Of a DNA stretch of 64,000 nt, positions 35,444-42,670 are shown in pieces. The notes beneath the pieces are model-generated. The model was not told where the DNA came from and did no database searches. It saw only the letters and a list, made by a program, of their open reading frames with translations. The first letter of the stretch is position 1. Every line of letters starts with the position of its first letter. The stretch is from positions 32,646 through 96,645 of the forward strand of contig JAUICZ010000006.1 of NCBI GenBank assembly GCA_030429205.1, in the 5' to 3' direction. The position numbers and the translations under genes are program-made. Origin of the DNA: Bacteroidia bacterium. GTDB taxonomy: Bacteria > Bacteroidota > Bacteroidia > Chitinophagales > Chitinophagaceae.

Positions 35444-37533
35444 TAACTCAATTCAAGCACTATCGCTTGCCCTCTTTTGATAAGAGTACCGGGCGCAACA
35501 GATTGCGCCCGGACTTTTCCTTTACCCTTTATATGTATTACCAAGCCTTCTTTTTCTAATAGATATACTGCATCACGCAGTGCCATGCCTGAAACATTCG
35601 GCATGTAACCTTTGAATACTTTTACTTCTTGTGCAATCAACCTGCTATTAGTATCAACAGACACACTCTGCACTTTTTGTGAAGCATTAATACTATTTGC
35701 ATTTTGCCCCATAGCCCCCAGCACAAGCTCTAGACTTTCCCCGGTAGTCTTTTGTGCTACCAATACTTCACGAGCCTCATTTTCAAAACTATCAAGTGGC
35801 ACATCCCATCCATCACTTGCAGCAAATACACGATCCGCAATCATCCTAAACACCGGCGCTGCAATAGTGCTTCCGTAATAGTGCCTCGCTTTTCGTTTTG
35901 TTCGCATTACCACAGCGATGGTGTACCGAGGAGCGTCTGCAGGAAAATAACCCACAAACGACCCTTGATAAACGCCATCGCTATATCTAATTCCTTTATC
36001 AGCAACTTGAGCTGTTCCTGTCTTACCGGCTATTGAATAAAACGGACTCTTGATACCCTTGGCCGTTCCTGTTAAACCAACCTCTTTTACACACGCTTGT
36101 AATTGACTTATCGTTTCAGCATCCCCTACCGACTCTTCTATGACATGCGGCTTATTCTTAAAAACCGTTTTACCATACTCTCTGATCTCACTAATCAAAT
36201 ACGGACGCACCATCTTACCATTATTTGCAATTGCATTATAAAGCATACAGGTTTGCAAGGGTGTAATTTGCACACTATACCCTGTAGCCATCCATGGCAG
36301 CGTTACTAACTTATTCCACGATTTACTATCAGGAGATTTTACTACCGGACTACGTTCTCCTGCAAGATCAATACCCGTTTTTTCGTGCAGATGCAATTTC
36401 TTGACATTATCAATATACTGTTGCGGATTGTTGTGATAGTACTTATCTGCAAGTTTTGCATGAGCAACATTTGACGAATGAGCAAAAGCTTCAAGAACTG
36501 TCATTTCATGATCACCAAAATGACTATCCTTCATCACCTGATTACCAAACTTTTTCTTCCCTCCTTCTACATCTACTATATCATCTACACTTATATATTT
36601 ATCGTTGAACAACGAAGCAAGTGTCACCAGCTTAAAAACAGACCCGGGCTCAGTGGGCATTAGCGCATAGTTATAATCCTCCCAATACGTTCCATCATCC
36701 TGCAAACCAAGGTTCACCATTGCACGAACCTTGCCTGTAGCAACCTCCATAACCACACAGGTCCCATATTGCAAATCATATTTTTCCAATAAGCTTTTCA
36801 CAGCATGCTCAGCAACCCCTTGAATATCTAAATCAATAGTTGTTACCAGATCCCTGCCTCTTTGAGGGTCTACCTCACTACCTTTCACAGGCATCCAACC
36901 TCCCGGCATTTTCTGCTCAACCCTACTACCATTTAAACCACTCAATACCGTATCATAAGTATGCTCCATACCCACAGTTCTGGCATTTGCACGCCATAGA
37001 CCAATTGCCCTGTAAGCTAACATACCATATGGATTCACTCGCTTTTCTTTGCGCTCCGCGATAAACCCTCCCTTATACTTTCCTTTATTAAAAATTGAAA
37101 AGTCTCGTAAAGACTGATATTGATCGTAACTGATGTTGCTACCTAATGCCCAATACTGCAATTTCTTGCTGTAAGCCTTCTTCAGCTGATTTTTGTAATA
37201 CAACTTAGAATGATTGCCAAACAAACCTGCTAGCTGCTGAGCTAAATAATCAACACTATCCTTAAATAACTCCTCATCTATAACAGTAAAATCTACGTGC
37301 ACATCAAACTTTGGCAATGCAGAGCATAATAATGCACCCTTTTCAGTATATATATTACCACGCTCTGCTGGCAACTCCTGACTACGTATATGCAAACTAT
37401 CTGACATTGCCTGCAAACGATCGCCATCTGTCATTTGCATATACACAACCCTTGAAAAAATTGCTATCCCAAAAAGACAAATGCACGTAAATGCTACGTA
37501 CACCCTAAACCGTATTTCTTTTTTTACGTTCAA
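35443..37533 (-). CDS. ftsI: Septal penicillin-binding protein FtsI (PBP3) with PASTA domain
   Basis: This 696-residue class B PBP crosslinks septal peptidoglycan. It has a single membrane anchor at about 11-29, a dimerisation domain, and a transpeptidase domain with the active-site SVFK at 298-301, SSN at 353-355 and KTGT at 504-507. A PASTA domain covers about 630-696, which is absent from E. coli FtsI. The start must be TTG at 37533, overlapping the ftsL stop as TTGA; the next methionine lies behind the membrane anchor. Confidence 0.95.
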   Translation of the reverse strand: MNVKKEIRFRVYVAFTCICLFGIAIFSRVVYMQMTDGDRLQAMSDSLHIRSQELPAERGNIYTEKGALLCSALPKFDVHVDFTVIDEELFKDSVDYLAQQLAGLFGNHSKLYYKNQLKKAYSKKLQYWALGSNISYDQYQSLRDFSIFNKGKYKGGFIAERKEKRVNPYGMLAYRAIGLWRANARTVGMEHTYDTVLSGLNGSRVEQKMPGGWMPVKGSEVDPQRGRDLVTTIDLDIQGVAEHAVKSLLEKYDLQYGTCVVMEVATGKVRAMVNLGLQDDGTYWEDYNYALMPTEPGSVFKLVTLASLFNDKYISVDDIVDVEGGKKKFGNQVMKDSHFGDHEMTVLEAFAHSSNVAHAKLADKYYHNNPQQYIDNVKKLHLHEKTGIDLAGERSPVVKSPDSKSWNKLVTLPWMATGYSVQITPLQTCMLYNAIANNGKMVRPYLISEIREYGKTVFKNKPHVIEESVGDAETISQLQACVKEVGLTGTAKGIKSPFYSIAGKTGTAQVADKGIRYSDGVYQGSFVGYFPADAPRYTIAVVMRTKRKARHYYGSTIAAPVFRMIADRVFAASDGWDVPLDSFENEAREVLVAQKTTGESLELVLGAMGQNANSINASQKVQSVSVDTNSRLIAQEVKVFKGYMPNVSGMALRDAVYLLEKEGLVIHIKGKGKVRAQSVAPGTLIKRGQAIVLELS

Positions 37534-37916
37534 CTTTCTGGTTGTATTTTTCTAGTTGTATCTTTTTTTATTACAAACGCCGGAACTGTCATTGGCACCA
37601 TACCTTTTTCTCCAGCAGCTTTCATTACCTGAATTTCCATTTGCGACTGCATCATCTGCGACTTAACATCCACATACTCCCAACGCAATTCCCTCAACGT
37701 GTCATACTTTGCATTCAACAACCTTTGCGTTGACACCGCTTGCTTGTTCCGACCGATATACAACACACCCAACAACGCTACAAATGCGAGAAAAGGGACA
37801 TTGTTTACGATAGCCCTACTAGACACCCCCCTCATTGCAGCACGCCAGTCGTTACGCACGCGCTGCTCTTGCCCTTCACCTTGCTCTCTATATTTTTTAT
37901 CCTCTTTACTCATCAT
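37530..37916 (-). CDS. ftsL: FtsL-like division protein
   Basis: This small bitopic protein has 128 residues: a basic cytoplasmic N terminus, one membrane helix (about 40-54, VPFLAFVALLGVLYI) and a coiled-coil-like periplasmic part (LLNAKYDTLRELRWEYVDVKSQMMQSQMEIQVM). FtsL forms a complex with FtsQ and FtsB and activates FtsW-FtsI. Sequence conservation is weak; size, topology and the place between rsmH and ftsI carry the assignment. It overlaps both neighbours by four bases (ATGA upstream, TTGA downstream). Confidence 0.85.
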   Translation of the reverse strand: MMSKEDKKYREQGEGQEQRVRNDWRAAMRGVSSRAIVNNVPFLAFVALLGVLYIGRNKQAVSTQRLLNAKYDTLRELRWEYVDVKSQMMQSQMEIQVMKAAGEKGMVPMTVPAFVIKKDTTRKIQPES

Positions 37917-38824
37917 AACCTCTCGGCTATCCTCAACCGTGCACTTCTTGCACGCGGGTTATTTTTAATTTCTTCTTGCGATGGCTCTATAGGCTTATTA
38001 TACACTAGCTTTAGCTTAGGCTCAACAATTGGCTTACCAAAAACATCAGTCTCAACCTCACCCCAATACCCTTTTTTCATAAACTGCTTTACGATCCGAT
38101 CTTCTATCGAATGAAATGTAATTATCACCAACCTGCCACCTTGCTTTAAACAACCAACCGACTGCTCGAGCAAACCTCTCAAGGCTCCCATCTCATCATT
38201 CACCTCTATCCTCAAAGCCTGAAACACCTGCGCCAAGTATTTATTTACATTACCTTTCACTACAGCAGCCAACATAGCCTTAAATGCATTTATCGTATCC
38301 AGTTTCACCACATTTCTTTGAACAACAATATGCCTTGCCAACTGACGAGCATTCCTAACCTCCCCATACCGTTCAAACATTTTGTGCAACTCATGCTCAC
38401 TATACGTTTTCAAAACGCTCTCAGCAGTCAACTCACTCCTGCTATCCATCCTCATATCCAGCGGCCCGTCAAACCTTGTTGAAAAACCACGCTCCCCGGT
38501 ATCAAACTGATACGAACTAACTCCTAGATCAGCTAACACCCCGTCCACCTCCAGATAGCCGTGCAACTTTAAAAACCTACGGAGGTATCTAAAATTTGCA
38601 TGAACCGGCACCAACCTTTCATCATCCGGCTTATTCCTCCAAGCGTCACCGTCCTGATCAAACGCAACCAACCTACCTTCACTACTCAAGCTTTTTAAGA
38701 TCTCTTTACTATGCCCTCCACCACCAAATGTGGCATCCACATAAACTCCGCCTTTTATTATCTCTAACTCCCTTACTGCCTCTTTCAGCATTACCGCCTC
38801 GTGATAAAATTCAGCATCACTCAT
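37913..38824 (-). CDS. rsmH: 16S rRNA m4C1402 methyltransferase
   Basis: RsmH (MraW) methylates N4 of C1402 in 16S rRNA. The ATG at 38824, one base after the mraZ stop, is preferred to an upstream TTG and gives 303 residues. YVDATFGGGGHSKEIL is the S-adenosylmethionine loop, DLGVSSYQFD and GFSTRFDGPLDMRMD follow, and the C-terminal NPRARSARLR is typical. It overlaps ftsL by four bases. Confidence 0.96.
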   Translation of the reverse strand: MSDAEFYHEAVMLKEAVRELEIIKGGVYVDATFGGGGHSKEILKSLSSEGRLVAFDQDGDAWRNKPDDERLVPVHANFRYLRRFLKLHGYLEVDGVLADLGVSSYQFDTGERGFSTRFDGPLDMRMDSRSELTAESVLKTYSEHELHKMFERYGEVRNARQLARHIVVQRNVVKLDTINAFKAMLAAVVKGNVNKYLAQVFQALRIEVNDEMGALRGLLEQSVGCLKQGGRLVIITFHSIEDRIVKQFMKKGYWGEVETDVFGKPIVEPKLKLVYNKPIEPSQEEIKNNPRARSARLRIAERL

Positions 38825-38825
38825 A

Positions 38826-39296
38826 TCACAACCCTTCAAATGGATTAGTTGAACTATTACCAGCTACCTCGTCAGCCAGATCACTAAAACTATCATAACG
38901 AGATGCCATATATTTATCATACGTCTCACTATCCCACAACTCCACTTTATTACCCTGCGCCATAAACACCACATCTTTTTTAATATTAGCATACTCCAGC
39001 AAACGCTTTGGCACCAACAACCTTCCAGCACTATCTGCCTCTACATGAGAAGCACCATTCAAAAACAAGCGCTTAAATTCGCGTACCTTAGCATCAAAAT
39101 CATTGAATTTGTACACCTTCTCTGCAATCTCATCCCAACGCTCAATAGGATATAACGTTAAACACTTCTCAAACCCCCTGTTAATAACAAACCGCTCCCC
39201 ACTACCTTTTGGCAGCTGCTTGCGAAATGCTGAAGGGAGCAAAAAACGCCCCTTAGCATCTAGCGAAACATCGTATTCTCCTAATAATCTTAGCAT
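38826..39296 (-). CDS. mraZ: Transcriptional regulator MraZ
   Basis: MraZ binds DNA through two SpoVT-AbrB domains and controls the dcw cluster it heads. The ATG at 39296 (156 residues) is preferred over a GTG nine bases upstream. The two repeats are visible: YDVSLDAKGRFLLPSAFRKQL and ASHVEADSAGRLLVPKRLLEYA. It is followed closely by rsmH. The likely operator lies 50-66 bases upstream of the start. Confidence 0.96.
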   Translation of the reverse strand: MLRLLGEYDVSLDAKGRFLLPSAFRKQLPKGSGERFVINRGFEKCLTLYPIERWDEIAEKVYKFNDFDAKVREFKRLFLNGASHVEADSAGRLLVPKRLLEYANIKKDVVFMAQGNKVELWDSETYDKYMASRYDSFSDLADEVAGNSSTNPFEGL

Positions 39297-39331
39297 GAAT
39301 AGCACTTAGCGGTTAAAATCAGCAATTATTA

Positions 39332-39362
39332 CAAAGAAACAGAACTTACCACAATTTACCAC
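39332..39362 (-). promoter_or_regulatory. MraZ box repeats and candidate -7 box of the dcw operon
   Basis: On the minus strand GTGGTAA occurs twice, at 39362-39356 and 39352-39346, exactly ten bases apart. This fits the spaced GTGG/TGGG repeats bound by MraZ oligomers. Directly after them the minus strand reads TTTCTTTG (39339-39332), seven of eight bases of TAnnTTTG. The rest of the 299-base divergent mraZ-bamD gap shows no gene. Confidence 0.6.
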
Positions 39363-39578
39363 TATTCAACACATAGATATTTTTCCACAAGTATAAATAT
39401 TACTGAAACACAATACCATAAGCACTTTCAGCACAAAAACAACCATCTTAAAAGCTATACCATGTTAACATCATGTGAATTGCTGTGGATTAACTGTGAA
39501 TTGAAATTTTTAACTCAAATGTGCTGTTCTTTTAACACAGTTTTGGTTAATAATTATTCATATAAGACAGAATTGTCT

Positions 39579-39586
39579 TAGCTTTG
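39579..39586 (+). promoter_or_regulatory. -7 promoter element of bamD
   Basis: TAGCTTTG is an exact TAnnTTTG match, nine bases before the bamD ATG. The transcript would have almost no leader. No TTG was found at the -33 position. Confidence 0.4.
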
Positions 39587-39595
39587 CGCTTCCTT

Positions 39596-40408
39596 ATGCA
39601 TTTGGCTATTAGAAATTTTTTGATATTATTGGTTGGAGTAATACTCTTTACTGCCTGTAATGGGTATGAGAAAGTATTGAAAAGCAACGATGTAAACTAT
39701 AAACTGGAACGTGCCAATAAATATTACGACCAGAAGAAATACCCCCAAGCCAATGCTATTTACGAAAGCCTACTACCGGTAATGAAGAACACTCGTAACT
39801 ACGAGCCACTATACTACCGCTATGCACATACATTTTATTATTTAAAAGATTACTTATCAGCATCTTATCACTTCAAAAATTTTGTTGACTTCTTTCCAAC
39901 CAGCAAAGATGCAGAAGAGTGCGAATACCTGCATTCGTATTGCTTGTTTCAAGAATCGCCTAAGCCTTCACTAGATCAAACATACACTCAGAAAACTGTT
40001 GGCGCTTTGCAAACGTTCATAAATGCACACCCTAAAAGCAAATATGTAGCGGAAGCTAATAAGATGATTGATCAGTGCAGGAAAAAACTAGAGACAAAGG
40101 CAGCAAATGCTGCAGAGCTCTATTATAACATTGGGCACTACAAAGCTGCAAGTGTAGCATTCGAGCAAGTACTTTTAGAGTTTCCCGAATCACCAACCTG
40201 TGACAAGTATAAGTATATGATTGTCAAGTCTTGGTATGACTATGCACGCAAAAGCATCAAAGGCAAACAAGAAGAGCGTTATGCTAACGCTGTAAATGCT
40301 TACCGTGAATTAATCGAAGAATATCCAAAATCTAAGTATATTAGCGACGCCGAAAAATACTCGACACTCGCTGACAATAACATAAAAAAGCTGAGAAATG
40401 AACAGTAA
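39596..40408 (+). CDS. bamD: Outer-membrane protein assembly lipoprotein BamD
   Basis: This lipoprotein has 270 residues and TPR-type repeats; it is part of the BAM complex that inserts beta-barrels in the outer membrane. The lipobox is LFTAC (Cys21). Repeats include ANKYYDQKKYPQANAIYESLL, RYAHTFYYLKDYLSASYHF and ELIEEYPKSKYISDAEKY. ATG 39596 is chosen because a TTG 12 bases upstream overlaps the -7 promoter element. rpoZ overlaps its end by 11 bases, an arrangement common in Bacteroidota. Confidence 0.92.
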   Translation: MHLAIRNFLILLVGVILFTACNGYEKVLKSNDVNYKLERANKYYDQKKYPQANAIYESLLPVMKNTRNYEPLYYRYAHTFYYLKDYLSASYHFKNFVDFFPTSKDAEECEYLHSYCLFQESPKPSLDQTYTQKTVGALQTFINAHPKSKYVAEANKMIDQCRKKLETKAANAAELYYNIGHYKAASVAFEQVLLEFPESPTCDKYKYMIVKSWYDYARKSIKGKQEERYANAVNAYRELIEEYPKSKYISDAEKYSTLADNNIKKLRNEQ

Positions 40409-40718
40409 GAAAAGAGCTATGGCAGCTGTAATACCTACAGCTGAAACGCGTGATACTATCGAAATAAAAGACAGAACAGGTAATCTGTATGAGTCTATCG
40501 TTGTAGTAGCTAAGCGTGCTAACCAGATTTCAGTTACAATGAAAGAAGAACTACATCGCAAACTTGATGAGTTCAGCAGTCACTCTGACAATTTGGAAGA
40601 AATACACGAAAACAAAGAGCAAATAGAGATATCTCGTATATATGAACGTATGGCAAACCCTGCTTTGCAGGCAACTGCTGAGTTCATGGAAGACAAGATA
40701 TACTATCGTAAAAAGTAA
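40398..40718 (+). CDS. rpoZ: RNA polymerase omega subunit (Rpb6/RpoZ family)
   Basis: This protein has 106 residues. It is of the Bacteroidota type of omega, which helps assemble and stabilise RNA polymerase. The family stretch runs NLYESIVVVAKRANQIS and LEEIHENKEQIEISRIYERM. It overlaps the bamD stop by 11 bases in a different frame and ends before a strong terminator. ATG 40398 and the internal ATG at codon 8 are both possible starts. Confidence 0.85.
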   Translation: MNSKKRAMAAVIPTAETRDTIEIKDRTGNLYESIVVVAKRANQISVTMKEELHRKLDEFSSHSDNLEEIHENKEQIEISRIYERMANPALQATAEFMEDKIYYRKK

Positions 40719-40735
40719 TCGTTTACCTGTCAAAT

Positions 40736-40778
40736 AAAAAGAGCTGCCTTGTTTCACAAGGCGGCTCTGCTTTTTTTA
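40736..40778 (+). terminator. Terminator of bamD-rpoZ
   Basis: Eleven-base arms (40741-40751 with 40757-40767, one U.G pair), loop TTTCA, then TGCTTTTTTT. The next gene starts 22 bases after the stem. Confidence 0.88.
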
Positions 40779-40789
40779 CAGATACCTGA

Positions 40790-41488
40790 ATGCCAAAACA
40801 ATACAAGCATATATTTTTTGATCTGGATCATACCCTTTGGGACTTTGATAAGAATTCTGGCATTGTATTACAAAAGCTATACAAAGACTTTCAGCTTCAC
40901 GAAAAAGGAGTGACTAGCTTCGACAAGTTTTATGCTATATACACGGACATAAACGAGACTTTGTGGGAAAAGTTTAGAAACGGACAAATAAGACGAAGTG
41001 ATTTAAGATCTAAACGCTTTTCTAGAACATTGTTAGCATTTAAGATTGGCAATGAAAAACTATCAGACCAACTTAGCACAACCTACCTGGAACTGCTACC
41101 TATACAAACTGAACTAACTCCACATGCCAGAGAAGTACTTGAGTACTGCAATAATAAGTATCAGCTACACCTCATTACCAACGGTTTTGAAGTAACTCAA
41201 AAAATGAAATTGGAAAACTGTGGCATCATTAACTACTTCGGAGAGATCATTACTTCAGAAAAAAGCCAATCAATGAAACCTCACCCCACAATTTTTGAAT
41301 ACGCCATGCAGGAAAGCGGTGCCAGCTCCAATGAATCAATAATGATAGGCGACCACCTTGAAGTGGACATTTTGGGTGCAGAACAAGCTGGCTGGGATCA
41401 AGTATATTACAATCCCGGTAAAAAAACACACAACAGTAGCCCCACACACGAAATAAGCTCACTAAACGAGCTATTTAATATCCTTTAA
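40790..41488 (+). CDS. YjjG-type HAD phosphatase (pyrimidine nucleotidase-like)
   Basis: This is a 232-residue HAD-superfamily hydrolase. Motif I is FFDLDHTLWDFD with catalytic Asp11 and Asp13, motif II is in LITNGFE, the lysine is in EKSQSMKPHPTIF, and motif IV is IMIGDHLEVDILGAEQ. The YjjG group dephosphorylates non-canonical pyrimidine nucleotides and 5'-nucleotides; the exact substrate is inferred. It starts 22 bases after the rpoZ terminator and its last four bases overlap the convergent cupin gene. Confidence 0.87.
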   Translation: MPKQYKHIFFDLDHTLWDFDKNSGIVLQKLYKDFQLHEKGVTSFDKFYAIYTDINETLWEKFRNGQIRRSDLRSKRFSRTLLAFKIGNEKLSDQLSTTYLELLPIQTELTPHAREVLEYCNNKYQLHLITNGFEVTQKMKLENCGIINYFGEIITSEKSQSMKPHPTIFEYAMQESGASSNESIMIGDHLEVDILGAEQAGWDQVYYNPGKKTHNSSPTHEISSLNELFNIL

Positions 41489-41856
41489 TCTCCTGTTGGC
41501 ATCACCTCACTGGTTTCCACCATTAGTATAACTGTCCTTTTCGGCGCTCTGGGACGATGTAAAACTCCCTTGGCAATAGTTGCACCTTGTCCTTTTTGCA
41601 GTTTAATAGTTTTGTCTTCTATATCGATAAGCAATTCACCTTCAACAACATAGAAAAACTCATCGTCATTATCATGTTTATGCCAATGAAACTCTCCTTC
41701 TATGATACCAATGCGAACTACACTGTCATTTACTTTGGTCAGCGTCTGGTTCCACCACTTCTCCTTACAGTTAGCAATAATATCAGGTATATCTATTAGT
41801 TCATGGTGGTCATATTTCACATCCAGGTTGATGTTATATTTATCGTAATCTGACAT
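41485..41856 (-). CDS. Cupin-domain protein
   Basis: This 123-residue protein is one conserved beta-barrel cupin domain. The metal motif is FHWHKHDNDDEFFYVVEGEL, with three histidines and a glutamate, and the second motif is GVLHRPRAPKRTVILM. Function may be sugar isomerase-like or regulatory; the family is too broad to say. It lies 12 bases downstream of the DciA-type gene, with which it is probably co-transcribed. Confidence 0.82.
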   Translation of the reverse strand: MSDYDKYNINLDVKYDHHELIDIPDIIANCKEKWWNQTLTKVNDSVVRIGIIEGEFHWHKHDNDDEFFYVVEGELLIDIEDKTIKLQKGQGATIAKGVLHRPRAPKRTVILMVETSEVMPTGD

Positions 41857-41868
41857 GTAATAAATGAT

Positions 41869-42165
41869 TTAACGAATTATGATCTCTTTAATAGCAGTCT
41901 CTCCCAGATACTCGTTTATATTCTTGAGTAACTGCGCTCTGGCCATATTCAACTCTTGTTTTAGGGCTGCCACATCAGTATAGATGGTAAGCTTGCCATT
42001 GTAAAAACGTATTTCACGTGTATATTTCGCAACAGTTTTCCCAACTATCTGCTCCCACTCATCTCTCAAACGGATCTCAGTAGCTTTAGGAGCCCAGCCA
42101 GATTTTTGCATCAATAATTTTATTGCATCACCAACACTATATTCGCCCATACCTGCAAGATACAT
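41869..42165 (-). CDS. DciA/DUF721-family protein
   Basis: This protein has 98 residues from the ATG at 42165; a GTG 42 bases upstream and an ATG at 42150 are alternatives. DUF721 features are SVGDAIKLLMQKSGW, RLRDEWEQIVGKTVAKYT and NGKLTIYTDVAALKQEL. Members include DciA, which loads the replicative helicase DnaB in bacteria without DnaC; that role is likely but not proven here. No replication genes are next to it. The cupin gene follows. Confidence 0.82.
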   Translation of the reverse strand: MYLAGMGEYSVGDAIKLLMQKSGWAPKATEIRLRDEWEQIVGKTVAKYTREIRFYNGKLTIYTDVAALKQELNMARAQLLKNINEYLGETAIKEIIIR

Positions 42166-42272
42166 TTTGCCTACATCATTCCTATATCTATATATTTTAC
42201 AGTTCACAGAAATTTTTATTGTTGATTTTTTTAAATATTTCTCTGAAACGCATATTTATTAAAGGATTTCCC

Positions 42273-42280
42273 TATCTTTG
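42273..42280 (+). promoter_or_regulatory. -7 promoter element of rpsO-pnp
   Basis: TATCTTTG is an exact TAnnTTTG match, 42 bases before the rpsO ATG. No TTG was seen at -33. Confidence 0.5.
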
Positions 42281-42322
42281 CCAGCTGAAAAAGTGTAGTT
42301 ATATTAAAAAAAATTGATGTAA

Positions 42323-42595
42323 ATGTCTTATTTAACAACTGAAAAGAAGGCAAATATTTTTAAAACTTACGGTGGTAACGAGAAAAACACCGGTTCTATT
42401 GAAGGACAAATTGCGCTATTAACAGAGCGTATTAATCATATTTCTGACCACAGAAAAACTAACAAGAAAGATTTCTCTAGCCAACGTGGATTAATGAAAA
42501 TGGTAGGTCGTCGTAAGCGTATGTTACAATACCTTAGTCGCACGAACCTTGAGTCTTATCGTTCTTTGATTGAGAAACTCGGTCTACGTAGATAA
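42323..42595 (+). CDS. rpsO: 30S ribosomal protein bS15
   Basis: This protein has 90 residues, one more than usual. It binds 16S rRNA in the central domain and starts platform assembly. GSIEGQIALLTERINHISDH and LMKMVGRRKRMLQYL are the family patterns. There is no Shine-Dalgarno before its ATG, in contrast to rpsU. pnp follows after a hairpin, the same pair as in E. coli. Confidence 0.97.
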   Translation: MSYLTTEKKANIFKTYGGNEKNTGSIEGQIALLTERINHISDHRKTNKKDFSSQRGLMKMVGRRKRMLQYLSRTNLESYRSLIEKLGLRR

Positions 42596-42610
42596 TCAAT
42601 ACAACATTAG

Positions 42611-42647
42611 CTATTCCCAACTAAAACGGTTGGGAATAGTCTTTTTT
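42611..42647 (+). terminator. Hairpin between rpsO and pnp
   Basis: An 11-pair perfect stem (42611-42621 with 42629-42639) and TCTTTTTT. pnp starts 31 bases after the stem, with no separate consensus promoter seen, so partial read-through is likely. Confidence 0.85.
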
Positions 42648-42670
42648 GAACACATTAAAAAATTTATTTT

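Noticed and set aside
39584..39595. TTG start of bamD
   Set aside because: The TTG is part of the TAGCTTTG -7 box; the ATG at 39596 gives a normal lipoprotein signal.
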